From assembly GCA_963668595.1 (NCBI GenBank), contig OY764876.1:1860001-1924000 (forward strand): a DNA stretch of 64,000 nucleotides. The letters run 5' to 3'. This document shows positions 1-9,830 of the stretch, one piece after another. This DNA comes from GWE2-42-39 sp963668595 (GTDB lineage: Bacteria > Bacteroidota > Bacteroidia > Bacteroidales > Prolixibacteraceae). The notes below the pieces were generated by a model, which saw only the letters and a list, made by a program, of their open reading frames with translations, had not been told where the DNA came from and searched no databases. Position 1 is the stretch's first letter. Each line of letters starts with the position of its first letter. The translations under genes and the position numbers were made by a program.

Positions 1-55
1 CGGTTGCTGCCATCATCAACACAGATAAAAGCAGCATGGTCATTTGTTTCATCAT
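1..55 (-). CDS. 5' end of a secreted or lipoprotein gene, cut by the window
   Basis: Only the first 18 codons are inside the window. They begin with tandem ATG codons (55-53 and 52-50) and encode MMKQMTMLLLSVLMMAAT, a short basic start followed by a hydrophobic stretch, as in a signal peptide. The rest of the gene lies left of position 1, so no function can be given. It is divergent from the DUF2723 gene. Confidence 0.55.
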   Translation of the reverse strand, partial: MMKQMTMLLLSVLMMAAT

Positions 56-443
56 GTTTGCTATTTTTAGTTTTTTTCATTCGAGAAGTAATCTGAATAA
101 TATTATTACCACATAAAACACGAACAATCTATGTTTGGCAAATTGTAATTAGTAAATTTTTTAATGGTAAATAATTAAATTCCTCCCGCAAAAATTGAAG
201 ATCAATCCAAAGTCTTCGAATTATGAGCGTAAGTTATTCGATGAAACATCTGGCGGATGATTTCGTTCATCGTGCAACGCTAAAAAATGTTAAACTAGTT
301 GTATTTTTTTTACACTGATCAGCAGCAGTATTTAGCCAAAATATCAGATCAATCTGTTATTTCGGTAGTTAACCTTATCAAACATTCTCACATTTCTTTC
401 TGAACCTTTTCTTTTCTGTGTGTATTAAGAAGAAAACTTCACC
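56..443. other. AT-rich divergent intergenic region
   Basis: This 388-bp gap separates two divergent genes and should contain both of their promoters. I found no exact TAnnTTTG box and no ORF worth calling. The only structure noted is a perfect 12-bp AT palindrome (AATAATATTATT) at 96-107. Confidence 0.5.
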
Positions 444-3422
444 ATGAATTTTTCAAAACAAAATACCCTTGGAGGCTGGATTGTATTTACCATCGCGCTA
501 ATTGTTTATTTGCTCACCCTTGAACCAACTGTTAGTTTGTGGGATTGTGGCGAATTTCTGGTCTCGGCAGGCAAACTGGAAATAAATCATTCGCCCGGCA
601 GCCCTTTATTTATGCTTCTCGGACGTGCATTCTCCTTGCTTAGCTTTGGAAATAAATCGCTTATTGCGTTCTGCATCAATACCATTTCGGCAATTGCTTC
701 GGCGGCAACCGTCATGTTTCTGTTCTGGACCATTAGCTGGCTAATTGGAAAAATCCGCTCAGAAGGCATTTCTTCTTCCGTAAAGCTGACAGCTTCGGCA
801 ATTGGTGCACTGGCATTTGCTTTTACCGATTCGTTCTGGTTTTCGGCAGTCGAAGCTGAAGTGTATGCTCTTTCATCGCTTTTTTCGGCAGCAGTATTAT
901 GGGCTGCCACAAAATGGGAACGCGAAGCCGATCAACCACAAGCCAGCCGATGGATTGTTCTCATCTTTTTCCTGATTGGTCTTTCAATAGGCGTACACTT
1001 GCTCAACCTGCTGGTAATTCCCTCTGCCGCATTAATTTATTACTTCCGGAAATACCCTTTTTCGCTCAAAGGCTTCATCATTACAGTACTTATTTCCGGA
1101 GCAGGGATTCTCGCATTAATGATGATTTTCATTCCCGGAATACTGAATTTATCGAAAGGACTGGAACTTTTCTGCGTAAACCAAATGCATTGGCCCGTCA
1201 ATTCAGGCTTGTTCATTTATTTATTTCTGATTGCGGCTCTTCTTTTCTACGGAATTATTTTCAGCATAAAAAAGAAACGCGAACACCTGCAAACCCTGCT
1301 CACCTGTATTATTTTTTTACTTATTGGCTACTCATCGTACATGACCACATTGATCCGGTCGGCAGCCAACCCTCCGGTTGATCAGGGAAACCCGGAAACC
1401 ACCTTCGAACTGCTTAATTATCTGAACCGCGAACAATACGGATCGCGTCCTATTTTGTACGGAGCTAATTTCGGCTCGGTACCGAATAAAACAACTAACC
1501 GCTACTCGTATTATTACGAGGATGGCAAATACATCCAAACAGAATTAAACCCGGAATTGCATTACGATAAAAATACAGTTGGACTATTTCCACGAATGCA
1601 CAGCAGAGAACCAGAACACATCGAAGCTTACCGGCAATGGACTTCATTGAAAGGGAAAAAAGTAGTTGCCGAAAATTTTCAGCACGAAAAAACCACAACA
1701 ACCATTCCCACCTTGAGCGAACAAATTGAGTTCTTCGTTTATTACCAGCTCGGACACATGTACTTGCGCTATTTTATGTGGAATTTCGTCGGAAAACAAA
1801 ACGATGTGCAGGGACAAGGTGAACTCACACAAGGCAACTGGCTATCGGGCATCAGTTGGATTGATTCGCTGCGACTGGGATCGCAACAAAATCTTCCGGA
1901 TGAGATGAAAAATAATCCAGGTCGGAATACCTATTATTTTCTACCGCTACTGCTTGGGCTAATTGGTTTGTATTTTCACTACAAAAACGACTTAAAAAAC
2001 TTCGGAATGCTCGCACTGCTTTTTCTGATTATGAGCATCGGACTGGTTGTTTACCTGAATGAAATTCCACAAACACCACGCGAACGCGACTATGTTTTTG
2101 TTAGCTCCTTTTATGTTTTCTGCATTTGGATAGGACTCGCAATTCCCGCAATCCATGAGTGGATCAGCAAGTTTTTCAAAAATAAAATGGCTCTTGTACT
2201 GACTATCACCTTTGGAGTTCTGGCAGGTCCATTTATTCTGATCACGCAAAATTACAACGACCACGACCGTTCGGGACGAACTTCGGCCCGCGATTTGGCC
2301 CGAAATTATCTGGAATCGTGCGAGCCCAATGCCATTTTATTCACGCATGCCGACAACGACACCTATCCGCTCTGGTATTGTCAGGAAATAGAAGGCATCC
2401 GCACCGACGTGCGCGTGGTGGTGATGCCTTATTTGAGTGCCGGTTGGTATATTGAGCAACTCGGACGGAAAGTGAATCAAAGCGAAAAAATTCATTTCAC
2501 CATTCCGACAGAGAAATATAAATCGAACAATACCGATTATTTATATGTAGTCCCAAAAATTCAAAGCGAAGAAAATCTTTCGGATGTGCTCACGTTTGTT
2601 GCAAGCGACTCGGCCGGAACAAAACTAAATCTTAGCGAAACGGAATCAATTGATTTTATACCCGTTAACAAATTCCGTTTTCCCGTCAGGCCGGGACAAT
2701 ATATTCCAGTAGAATTGAAAGAGCAAGCCATAATGAAAGGAGAACTGGCTTTCTGGGATATACTTGCCAACAATGCCGGCCAGCGCCCGGTGTATTTCAG
2801 TTCGTGGACCGACCCCAAACAATACGGACTGGAAAAATATTTGCGCTGCGACGGCCTGGTTTACAAACTGGACACCACCTTATACGAAGCGCAGGACGTT
2901 GCCGACATGGGACGAATTGACAGTAATGTAACATGGAAAAACCTAATGGAACAATGCAAGTGGGACAATCTGCAAAATCCGTCGGTGTATTTCGACTGGC
3001 ACCACCGTCGCTTGTTTGCCAGTATGCAAATACGCGGTGCATTTGCCCGTCTGGCCGAGCAACTGGCACAGGAAGGACAATTAGACAAAGCCGCACAGGC
3101 TATTGAAACGGGAGAAAAAACCATTCCATTTTCACATTGGAGCGTTGATTTTTCGTCTGTCCGTATCGCAAAATTGTACTTTCAGCTTAATCGCCCCGAT
3201 GCAGCCCAGGCCTATTGTGAACAGGTTGCCGCACAACTACGGCAATGGCTTAATTATTACTGTTCGCTCGACAAGCGGTTTGCCAAACGCACGGCCTACG
3301 ATTTCCGCTATAAATTATACCTGTTCCGCGAACTAATTGAGCAAACCGAAGGAAAATGCCCCAAAGCATGGACCGAAAAAGCAAATTCCGACTTTATGAA
3401 ATATGCCGAAAATCTGCAATAA
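444..3422 (+). CDS. DUF2723 (TMEM260-like) multi-pass membrane protein
   Basis: This 992-aa protein has many hydrophobic segments in its first half (first helix about residues 11-27). It carries the conserved DUF2723 N-terminal signature: W33-DCGEF followed by H49-SPGSP in the first extracytoplasmic loop. The family has a GT-C glycosyltransferase-like architecture; the human relative TMEM260 is a protein O-mannosyltransferase, so a lipid-linked-sugar transferase role is possible but inferred. The C-terminal ~120 residues (LAQEGQLDKAAQAIETGEK) look like a TPR-type helical region. The ATG lies after a long AT-rich leader. It is monocistronic, about 150 bp before priA, and of normal length for the family. 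Confidence 0.85.
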   Translation: MNFSKQNTLGGWIVFTIALIVYLLTLEPTVSLWDCGEFLVSAGKLEINHSPGSPLFMLLGRAFSLLSFGNKSLIAFCINTISAIASAATVMFLFWTISWLIGKIRSEGISSSVKLTASAIGALAFAFTDSFWFSAVEAEVYALSSLFSAAVLWAATKWEREADQPQASRWIVLIFFLIGLSIGVHLLNLLVIPSAALIYYFRKYPFSLKGFIITVLISGAGILALMMIFIPGILNLSKGLELFCVNQMHWPVNSGLFIYLFLIAALLFYGIIFSIKKKREHLQTLLTCIIFLLIGYSSYMTTLIRSAANPPVDQGNPETTFELLNYLNREQYGSRPILYGANFGSVPNKTTNRYSYYYEDGKYIQTELNPELHYDKNTVGLFPRMHSREPEHIEAYRQWTSLKGKKVVAENFQHEKTTTTIPTLSEQIEFFVYYQLGHMYLRYFMWNFVGKQNDVQGQGELTQGNWLSGISWIDSLRLGSQQNLPDEMKNNPGRNTYYFLPLLLGLIGLYFHYKNDLKNFGMLALLFLIMSIGLVVYLNEIPQTPRERDYVFVSSFYVFCIWIGLAIPAIHEWISKFFKNKMALVLTITFGVLAGPFILITQNYNDHDRSGRTSARDLARNYLESCEPNAILFTHADNDTYPLWYCQEIEGIRTDVRVVVMPYLSAGWYIEQLGRKVNQSEKIHFTIPTEKYKSNNTDYLYVVPKIQSEENLSDVLTFVASDSAGTKLNLSETESIDFIPVNKFRFPVRPGQYIPVELKEQAIMKGELAFWDILANNAGQRPVYFSSWTDPKQYGLEKYLRCDGLVYKLDTTLYEAQDVADMGRIDSNVTWKNLMEQCKWDNLQNPSVYFDWHHRRLFASMQIRGAFARLAEQLAQEGQLDKAAQAIETGEKTIPFSHWSVDFSSVRIAKLYFQLNRPDAAQAYCEQVAAQLRQWLNYYCSLDKRFAKRTAYDFRYKLYLFRELIEQTEGKCPKAWTEKANSDFMKYAENLQ

Positions 3423-3552
3423 AAACACAACATGCAAATTGCTTTTCCGCAGAATACTTACAAACAATAAATTAGCAGACATCACATCAACATAAAAAAG
3501 AAAAATAGGGCAAAACTTTTCAACAGGATTTTAAGCCTTTTCAAAAAACCGT

Positions 3553-3560
3553 TACCTTTC
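3553..3560 (+). promoter_or_regulatory. possible -7 box of priA
   Basis: TACCTTTC lies about 17 bases before the priA ATG and differs from the Bacteroidetes -7 consensus TAnnTTTG only in its last base. No clear -33 TTTG is present, so this is tentative. Confidence 0.3.
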
Positions 3561-3576
3561 GGCAGATTCTGCAACC

Positions 3577-6060
3577 ATGAATACGGAAATTTTTGTTGAT
3601 GTAATTTTGCCATTGCCGCTGGATCAAACATTTACCTACTCGGTTTCTCCTGCGTTTTTGCCACGACTAAAAGTTGGGGTGCGGGTAATTGTACAATTCG
3701 GACAACGAAAATTCATGTCGGCATTGATCCACCGCATTCACGAAGAACGTCCTTCGGGCGAATACGAAATAAAAGAAATTGAAGCCATTCTGGATGAAGA
3801 GCCTGTCGTTGATTTCCGGCAAATTGAACTATGGAAATGGATGGCTTCGTACTACTGTTGTTCGCTGGGCGAAGTGTTTAAAGCGGCTCTTCCATCGGGT
3901 TTAAAACTGGAAAGCCAGACAAAAATTTGTTTGAATGAAGATGCGCTTGAAAACGGCGATTTTTCGGACACCGAAAGTGCATTGCTTACATTACTTGAAA
4001 GCCGGGGCGATTTAAGTGTTCAGGAAGTAAATCAATTTTTAGGGCGAAAAAGTTCGTTTTCAATATTGAAACTTCTTCTGGAGAAAAATGCGATTATTGT
4101 AGAAGAGCAAATGCGAGAAAGCTACAAACCGCTGATGCAAACAATGGTACGACTCCACGAAACAATTTCGGACGAAGAAAAAATGCAAGCCAGCCTCGAA
4201 TTGCTGTCGCGGGCAAAAAAACAACAACAGCTTTTTCAGCTTTTTCTTGCTGAAACTATTTATGCCAGCAATCCATGCAGCGAAATCAGCAAAAAAGAAT
4301 TGCTCGAAGTTTCAGGAGCCAGCGATGCAGTACTGAAAGCACTCCAAGAAAAAAATATTTTGGAAGTTTTTCAGCAGGAAACAGGGCGACTCAATCAGGA
4401 TGAAAATTCGGATGAACACATCCATCCGCTTTCGGAAGCCCAACAAAAAGCATACGACGAAATCACTGCTCAATTTGCCGAACGACAAACCGTTTTATTG
4501 CATGGAGTTACTTCCAGCGGAAAGACCGAAATCTACATCAAACTAATTGAAGAACAGCTTCAGCAAGGAAATCAGGTCCTGTTTTTAGTTCCTGAAATTG
4601 GCCTGACGGCACAAATGATTCGTCGCCTGAAAAAAGCATTTGGAGCAAAAACAGGCATTTACCATTCCAAATTTAACGATGCCGAACGCGTCGAAATCTG
4701 GTTCAGTGTTTTAAACGAGAAAACCGGAAAAAATGGAGAGCAGTTTCAGTTGGTTCTCGGAGCACGCTCCGCAGCATTGCTCCCTTTTCGGAAACTCGGG
4801 CTGATTATTGTTGACGAAGAACACGAAAACACCTACAAACAATACGATCCTGCACCGCGCTACAATGCGCGCGATCTGGCCGTAGTGATGGGCAATCTGC
4901 ACAATGCCAAAGTACTGTTGGGAACCGCCACGCCATCAATCGAAAGTTATTTCAATGCACGAAGTGGCAAATATGGGCTGGTTCAACTTTTTGAGCGCTA
5001 CAGGGGTATTGAAATGCCCGAAATTATTGTTGCCGACACCAAAGAAGCCTACCGCAAAAAGCTAATGCGTTCGTTTTTCACCCCCGAACTATTTGCTGAA
5101 ATAGAACAAGCACTGACCAATCGCGAACAGGTAATTCTGTTTCAGAACCGTCGTGGTTTTGCCCCCTTCATCCAGTGTTCCAATTGCGGATGGATTCCCA
5201 AATGCCGCCACTGCGATGTAAGTCTCACCATGCACAAATCGCGCATGGTTTTGCTTTGCCATTACTGTGGTTTTACTCAAACATTGCCAAACAAATGCCC
5301 CGACTGCGGAGCGGAAGACATACGCACCAAAGGTTTCGGCACCGAAAAAATAGAGGATGAAATTCCATCGCTTTTTCCTGAAGCCCGCGTTGCCCGCATG
5401 GATCTCGACACCACTCGATCGAAACACGCCTACCAACAAATCATTCAGCGATTCGAAGCAGGTGCAGTTGACATTCTGATTGGCACACAAATGGTTACCA
5501 AGGGACTCGATTTTGAAAATGTTCGCGTTGTGGGAATTCTGAATGCCGACAATTTGCTCAATTATCCCGACTTCCGTTCCTACGAACGTAGTTTTCAGCT
5601 CATTGCCCAGGTAAGTGGCCGGGCAGGCCGAAAAAACAAACGCGGAAAAGTAGTTATTCAAACCAGCCAACCCGAGCATCCGGTTATTCAGGATGCAAAA
5701 GAAAATAATTTTGAACAGTTGTTTTTCCGTCAAATTAACGAACGGAAGATATTTCGATATCCGCCTTATTTCCGGTTGATAAAAATTGTCATCAAGCATA
5801 AAAACCAGCAGAGGCTCGATGTGATTGCAACAACCCTTGGCACCGAATTTCGCAAGTTATTTGGGTTCAATGTACTCGGTCCTGAATATCCGGTAATTTC
5901 GCGCATTCAACTCTGGTATCAGAAAGAAATATTACTGAAATTGTCCCGCGACGAAAAAATTACCGAGTCAAAAGAGAAAATCAGCGCAATCATCCGGCAG
6001 GTAAAAAGCCAGCCTAATAACTCAGGAGCAATGATTTACGCCGATGTCGATCCGATGTAA
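3577..6060 (+). CDS. priA: primosomal replication restart helicase PriA
   Basis: PriA is a superfamily 2 DNA helicase that binds stalled forks and reloads the replisome. This 827-aa protein has an N-terminal 3'-DNA-binding domain, a Walker A motif GVTSSGKT at about 310-317 and a Walker B DEEH box at about 413-416. A cysteine-rich zinc insertion (CSNCGW, CRHC, CHYC, CPDC) spans roughly 534-577. Motifs V/VI follow (GTQMVTKGLDF; QVSGRAGR). Length and order match the family. The gene starts at ATG and stands alone between DUF2723 and the PfkB kinase. A long antisense ORF inside it is only a shadow of the coding frame. Confidence 0.97.
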   Translation: MNTEIFVDVILPLPLDQTFTYSVSPAFLPRLKVGVRVIVQFGQRKFMSALIHRIHEERPSGEYEIKEIEAILDEEPVVDFRQIELWKWMASYYCCSLGEVFKAALPSGLKLESQTKICLNEDALENGDFSDTESALLTLLESRGDLSVQEVNQFLGRKSSFSILKLLLEKNAIIVEEQMRESYKPLMQTMVRLHETISDEEKMQASLELLSRAKKQQQLFQLFLAETIYASNPCSEISKKELLEVSGASDAVLKALQEKNILEVFQQETGRLNQDENSDEHIHPLSEAQQKAYDEITAQFAERQTVLLHGVTSSGKTEIYIKLIEEQLQQGNQVLFLVPEIGLTAQMIRRLKKAFGAKTGIYHSKFNDAERVEIWFSVLNEKTGKNGEQFQLVLGARSAALLPFRKLGLIIVDEEHENTYKQYDPAPRYNARDLAVVMGNLHNAKVLLGTATPSIESYFNARSGKYGLVQLFERYRGIEMPEIIVADTKEAYRKKLMRSFFTPELFAEIEQALTNREQVILFQNRRGFAPFIQCSNCGWIPKCRHCDVSLTMHKSRMVLLCHYCGFTQTLPNKCPDCGAEDIRTKGFGTEKIEDEIPSLFPEARVARMDLDTTRSKHAYQQIIQRFEAGAVDILIGTQMVTKGLDFENVRVVGILNADNLLNYPDFRSYERSFQLIAQVSGRAGRKNKRGKVVIQTSQPEHPVIQDAKENNFEQLFFRQINERKIFRYPPYFRLIKIVIKHKNQQRLDVIATTLGTEFRKLFGFNVLGPEYPVISRIQLWYQKEILLKLSRDEKITESKEKISAIIRQVKSQPNNSGAMIYADVDPM

Positions 6061-6198
6061 TTTACCCAGACAATTCATTTTAATCCATCAGCAAAAAAAC
6101 AAATACATTTAACCAGCAGATAATGAATGCATAAAAAACAGTTCTTGTTTTTCGGCATAACAATACATCGATTTGCTTTTGCTACATCTAAATTTTAC

Positions 6199-6206
6199 TA
6201 CTTTTG
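6199..6206 (+). promoter_or_regulatory. Bacteroidetes-type promoter for the PfkB kinase gene
   Basis: TACTTTTG matches the -7 box TAnnTTTG exactly. A TTTG at 6178-6181 lies 17 bp upstream and another at 6172-6175 lies 23 bp upstream, either of which could serve as the -33 element. The predicted start site is roughly 15 nt before the GTG start codon. Confidence 0.55.
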
Positions 6207-6225
6207 TGTACTCAAAAATTGAGCT

Positions 6226-7221
6226 GTGAAAAATATAGTAGAACAAGCGTTTGATAGATTCTCGGAGCTGAAGGTGATTGTCATCGGCGATGCCATGGTT
6301 GACAGTTACTTATGGGGACGTGTTGATCGTATTTCGCCCGAAGCACCTATTCCGATCGTAACGGTTACCAAGCAGGAAAATCGGCTGGGTGGTGCAGCCA
6401 ATGTATCGATGAACCTTCAATCGTTAGGCGCTACTCCGTTTTTGGTTTCAATTATTGGCGACGACAGCAAAGGAAAAAAATTCCTTCACCTAATGGACAA
6501 AAACGGTTTATCGGCAGAGAGTATTTTGCTGAAACCGGAACGTATGACTACCGTGAAGACACGAATTATTTCTGGCGGAAAACAAATTTCGCGTATTGAT
6601 GAAGAAATTTCGACCCCGGTTGACGAGCTGACGGAAAGCCAAATTTTTGAGCACGTAAAAAAACTGACAGAAAACAATACCATCGACATCATTTTATTTG
6701 TCGATTACGATAAGGGAGTAATCACTCAGGGCTTGATCGAAAAAGTGATTGCACTGGCCAAACAGAAAAATATTCCGATTGCCGCCGACCCGAAAGTCAG
6801 AAATTTCAATCACTATATTGGCATCGATCTGTTCAAACCAAATTTCAAGGAATTTGTGGATGGATTACACCTGCCGGTAGAAAAAACAGAACTGCAAAAA
6901 ATAAAAGAAGCGGCAGAACGTTTCAAGAAACAACAACAGATCGGATTGATGTTTATCACCCTGTCAGAAAATGGCGTATTCATCAGTAATGGTATTACGC
7001 AAAACCATTTTCCGGCTGAAGTGCGCGACATTGCCGATGTGTCGGGAGCAGGCGACACCGTTTTTGCAGTAGCCAGTTTGTGCCTGGCAGCAGGTCTTTC
7101 TCCTCGTTTTATGGCGATGATCTCGAATTTGGCAGGAGGCTTGGTTTGCGAAAAATCGGGAGTAGTGCCAATCGAAAAAGAAAGACTTAGAAATGAAGCC
7201 ATTCGAATGGAAATCAACTGA
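6226..7221 (+). CDS. rfaE1: PfkB-family sugar kinase, RfaE1/HldE-kinase type
   Basis: The 331-aa protein resembles the kinase half of HldE (D-glycero-beta-D-manno-heptose-7-phosphate 1-kinase), an LPS-heptose precursor enzyme. Visible features are the N-terminal GDAMVDSYLWG, the substrate motif GGAANVSMNLQSLGA, and the PfkB signature DVSGAGDTVFAV near residue 271 with D277 as the expected catalytic base. The nucleotidyltransferase domain found in fused HldE is absent. The start codon is GTG, supported by the close promoter box and family alignment at KNIVEQAF. Exact substrate is inferred; many Bacteroidota carry this stand-alone kinase. Confidence 0.82.
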   Translation: MKNIVEQAFDRFSELKVIVIGDAMVDSYLWGRVDRISPEAPIPIVTVTKQENRLGGAANVSMNLQSLGATPFLVSIIGDDSKGKKFLHLMDKNGLSAESILLKPERMTTVKTRIISGGKQISRIDEEISTPVDELTESQIFEHVKKLTENNTIDIILFVDYDKGVITQGLIEKVIALAKQKNIPIAADPKVRNFNHYIGIDLFKPNFKEFVDGLHLPVEKTELQKIKEAAERFKKQQQIGLMFITLSENGVFISNGITQNHFPAEVRDIADVSGAGDTVFAVASLCLAAGLSPRFMAMISNLAGGLVCEKSGVVPIEKERLRNEAIRMEIN

Positions 7222-7303
7222 TTTTTACAGTTTTATTTGATTTTGGTGTGAAATAGTCTGCCTTAAAATATCAACATTGTAAAGCATTTTCTGCATAAAA
7301 TAT

Positions 7304-7311
7304 TAACTTTG
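7304..7311 (+). promoter_or_regulatory. Bacteroidetes-type promoter for parAB
   Basis: TAACTTTG is an exact TAnnTTTG box 25 bases before the parA ATG. A TTG at 7277-7279 is about 24 bp upstream, slightly far for a -33 box. It would drive parA, parB and perhaps the DUF5683 gene. Confidence 0.5.
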
Positions 7312-7336
7312 AAACTTACCAAAATAACCGTTTCGC

Positions 7337-8137
7337 ATGGGAAAAGTTATTGCACTTGCAAATCAAAAGGGAGGAGTCGGAAAAACGACCACTGCAATCA
7401 ACCTGGCAGCCAGTCTGGCTGTGCTTGAATACAAGGTTCTGATCATTGATGCCGACCCGCAGGCCAATGCCACTTCGGGAGTAGGCTTCGATGTGCGGAA
7501 CGTAAAAACAAGCATCTATGAATGCGTGGTGGACGATCTCGATCCCCGAAAAATTATACTGAATACTGACATTGCCGGACTGGATTTAATTCCTTCACAT
7601 ATCGACCTGGTTGGTGCTGAAATTGAAATGCTCAACCTTCCGAACCGCGAAAAAGTATTGAAATATGTGATCGAAAAAATTCGCGACGATTACGATTTTG
7701 TCCTCATCGACTGCTCTCCTTCTCTGGGATTGATTACGGTAAATGCACTTACAGCAGCTGACTCAATTATTATTCCGGTACAATGCGAATATTTCGCACT
7801 TGAAGGATTAGGCAAACTGCTGAACACAATTAAAATCATTCAAACCCGTTTAAATCCGGAACTCGAAATCGAAGGATTCCTGCTGACCATGTTCGACTCG
7901 CGCTTAAACCTGGCCAATCAGGTGTACGACGAGGTGAAAAAACATTTCCAGGAAATGGTTTTTGAAACACTGATACAACGGAATATAAAATTGAGCGAAG
8001 CGCCCAGTTACGGAAAACCGGTGATTTTATACGACGCTAATTCGCGTGGTTCGCAATGTTACATGGATTTAGCCCGTGAAATTTTGCAGAACAACGAAAT
8101 GACAAAGATTAAGAATTCAGAAAAAGTTATTGAATAA
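7337..8137 (+). CDS. parA: chromosome-partitioning ATPase ParA (Soj)
   Basis: This 266-aa ParA-type deviant Walker ATPase segregates chromosome origins together with ParB. The N-terminus carries the P-loop KGGVGKTTTAINLAASL with both diagnostic lysines. DADPQANAT and the switch-II region DFVLIDCSPSLG follow, and the protein lacks an N-terminal HTH, as chromosomal Soj proteins do. It is followed 11 bp later by parB, the usual operon order. The ATG start leaves only two residues before the first strand, typical for the family. Confidence 0.96.
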   Translation: MGKVIALANQKGGVGKTTTAINLAASLAVLEYKVLIIDADPQANATSGVGFDVRNVKTSIYECVVDDLDPRKIILNTDIAGLDLIPSHIDLVGAEIEMLNLPNREKVLKYVIEKIRDDYDFVLIDCSPSLGLITVNALTAADSIIIPVQCEYFALEGLGKLLNTIKIIQTRLNPELEIEGFLLTMFDSRLNLANQVYDEVKKHFQEMVFETLIQRNIKLSEAPSYGKPVILYDANSRGSQCYMDLAREILQNNEMTKIKNSEKVIE

Positions 8138-8148
8138 AAGCCCATTCT

Positions 8149-9039
8149 ATGATGAATAAAAGAAGTGGATTAGGCCGGGGATTAGGCGCATTGATTGACG
8201 ATGCTGAAATTGTAAAAGAACAAGGTAGTTCGTCGATCAGCGAAATTGAAATGTCGAAAATTGTGGCAAACCCATACCAGCCACGGACTAAATTCGATGA
8301 AGAAGCTTTAAAAGAGTTGGCAACTTCTATCAAGGAAATAGGAATTATTCAGCCTATTACCCTGCGTAAGGTTGACGACGACAAATACCAGATTATTGCC
8401 GGAGAACGCAGGTTCCGCGCTTCGAAAATGGCCGGACTAAAAACGATCCCGGCTTTCGTACGTGTGGCAAACGACGAAGCCATGCTCGAAATGGCATTGG
8501 TTGAAAATATTCAGCGCGAAGATCTTGATGCTATCGAAGTGGCACTCAGCTACCAGCGCCTGATTGACGAATGCAGCATGACGCAGGAAACACTAGGTGA
8601 CCGCGTTGGCAAAAAACGTTCAACGGTAACCAATTATTTGCGTTTATTGAAATTGCCTGCAATCATTCAGAAAGGAATCGTAGAAAAAAGTATTTCAATG
8701 GGTCATGCCCGCGCATTAATCAGCGTAAACGATCCGGAAGCACAAATCATGATTTACGAGCAAATACTGAAGTATGATTTTTCAGTACGTAAAGTGGAAG
8801 AATTTGTGCGTAATCTGAGTCAGGAGGCCGCCGATAAAAAAGCGCAGAATGAAGCGGATGATGCACGCACAAGATTTCCGAACGAATACGAAGATTTGAA
8901 AAAACACTTATCCAAATACTTCAAAACGAGTATCGATTTCAGCATGAATGATAAAGGCAAAGGCAAAATTGTGATTCCTTTTAAATCGCCGATCGAGCTT
9001 GAACGAATTTTGGCCATATTAGATAAAATAGAAGCATAA
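8149..9039 (+). CDS. parB: ParB/Spo0J CTP-dependent partition protein
   Basis: The 296-aa protein binds parS near the origin and loads as a CTP-gated clamp. It begins with the usual arginine-rich tail (RSGLGRGLGALI). The ParB/Srx domain follows: NPYQPR, the C-box-like GERRFRA and the ENIQREDLDAIE segment. A KorB-like HTH (GDRVGKKRSTVTNYLRLL) comes next, then a C-terminal dimerisation domain. There are two adjacent ATGs at the start. No parS site was recognised nearby, but I did not scan exhaustively for the degenerate 16-mer. Confidence 0.96.
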   Translation: MMNKRSGLGRGLGALIDDAEIVKEQGSSSISEIEMSKIVANPYQPRTKFDEEALKELATSIKEIGIIQPITLRKVDDDKYQIIAGERRFRASKMAGLKTIPAFVRVANDEAMLEMALVENIQREDLDAIEVALSYQRLIDECSMTQETLGDRVGKKRSTVTNYLRLLKLPAIIQKGIVEKSISMGHARALISVNDPEAQIMIYEQILKYDFSVRKVEEFVRNLSQEAADKKAQNEADDARTRFPNEYEDLKKHLSKYFKTSIDFSMNDKGKGKIVIPFKSPIELERILAILDKIEA

Positions 9040-9040
9040 T

Positions 9041-9688
9041 TTGCATAGCAAAAACAAGGATATTGTGTTAAAGTACTTTTGTTTTTTCATCGTTTTCGCA
9101 GGCTTGCTTTCTTCATATGATGCTACGGCACAAGAACACATGATGAAGGCTGACTCGGCGACCGTACAACAAAAAGCGGTGAAAAAGCCTGATGAAAAAG
9201 TACATTCGCCGCGTAAAGCAACGCTTTATTCGGCTGTATTTCCCGGGTTAGGACAAATTTACAATAAGAAGTACTGGAAAGTTCCGCTTATCTACGGTGG
9301 TTTTTTTGGGTTTGCCTCTATAATAAAATGGAATAACGACCATTATTTGACATATCAACAGGCCTATAGCGATATTACGGATAAGGATCCGAATACTAAT
9401 TCGTTTTTAGACATCGAGTATTCAAAATATGTCGATTTTAATAAGCCTCAGATAGTTGCTCAATATGCTGATAAATTAAAATCAGCCAGAGATCAAGCCC
9501 AACGCAACCGGGATATGAGTATTATTTATACAACAGCGTTTTATGCGCTGAATATTATTGATGCCAGTGTGGATGCTCACTTTTTCAACTTCGACATCGG
9601 CGACGATTTGTCGTTTGTTTGGAGTCCCGAAACACTGATGTGCCTCGACCAACGAACAGTTGGTGTGCGATGCCGGGTTACATTTTAA
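9041..9688 (+). CDS. DUF5683 membrane/exported protein
   Basis: This protein of up to 215 aa follows parB by one base, so it is almost certainly in the parAB operon, where DUF5683 genes are commonly found in Bacteroidota. There is no ATG start: TTG at 9041 is possible, but GTG at 9065 is equally good. The GTG has AAGGA four bases upstream and puts the hydrophobic signal (LKYFCFFIVFAGLLSS) directly at the N-terminus. The family hallmark SPRKATLYSAVFPGLGQIYNKKYWK is present around residues 58-80 with the PGLGQ turn. Function is unknown. Confidence 0.75.
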   Translation: MHSKNKDIVLKYFCFFIVFAGLLSSYDATAQEHMMKADSATVQQKAVKKPDEKVHSPRKATLYSAVFPGLGQIYNKKYWKVPLIYGGFFGFASIIKWNNDHYLTYQQAYSDITDKDPNTNSFLDIEYSKYVDFNKPQIVAQYADKLKSARDQAQRNRDMSIIYTTAFYALNIIDASVDAHFFNFDIGDDLSFVWSPETLMCLDQRTVGVRCRVTF

Positions 9689-9830
9689 CCGGCAGGTCAT
9701 AAAAAGAAAGCATGAGCTGTGTTCCGTTTATATGACGGACAGGTATTTTCACAAAAGCTCTGCTCTTTGGTCAAAAAAATTTGCAAACCAGAAATGATTA
9801 CTGAATCATTTCAAATTTGAAGAAGAACAC

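Noticed and set aside
587..910. 107-codon minus-strand frame inside the DUF2723 gene
   Set aside because: Opposite strand of a clear membrane-protein gene, with no signal or family match.
5089..5799. 236-codon open frame antisense to priA
   Set aside because: It lies wholly inside the strongly conserved priA coding region, shows no known motif and mirrors priA codon structure; a shadow frame.
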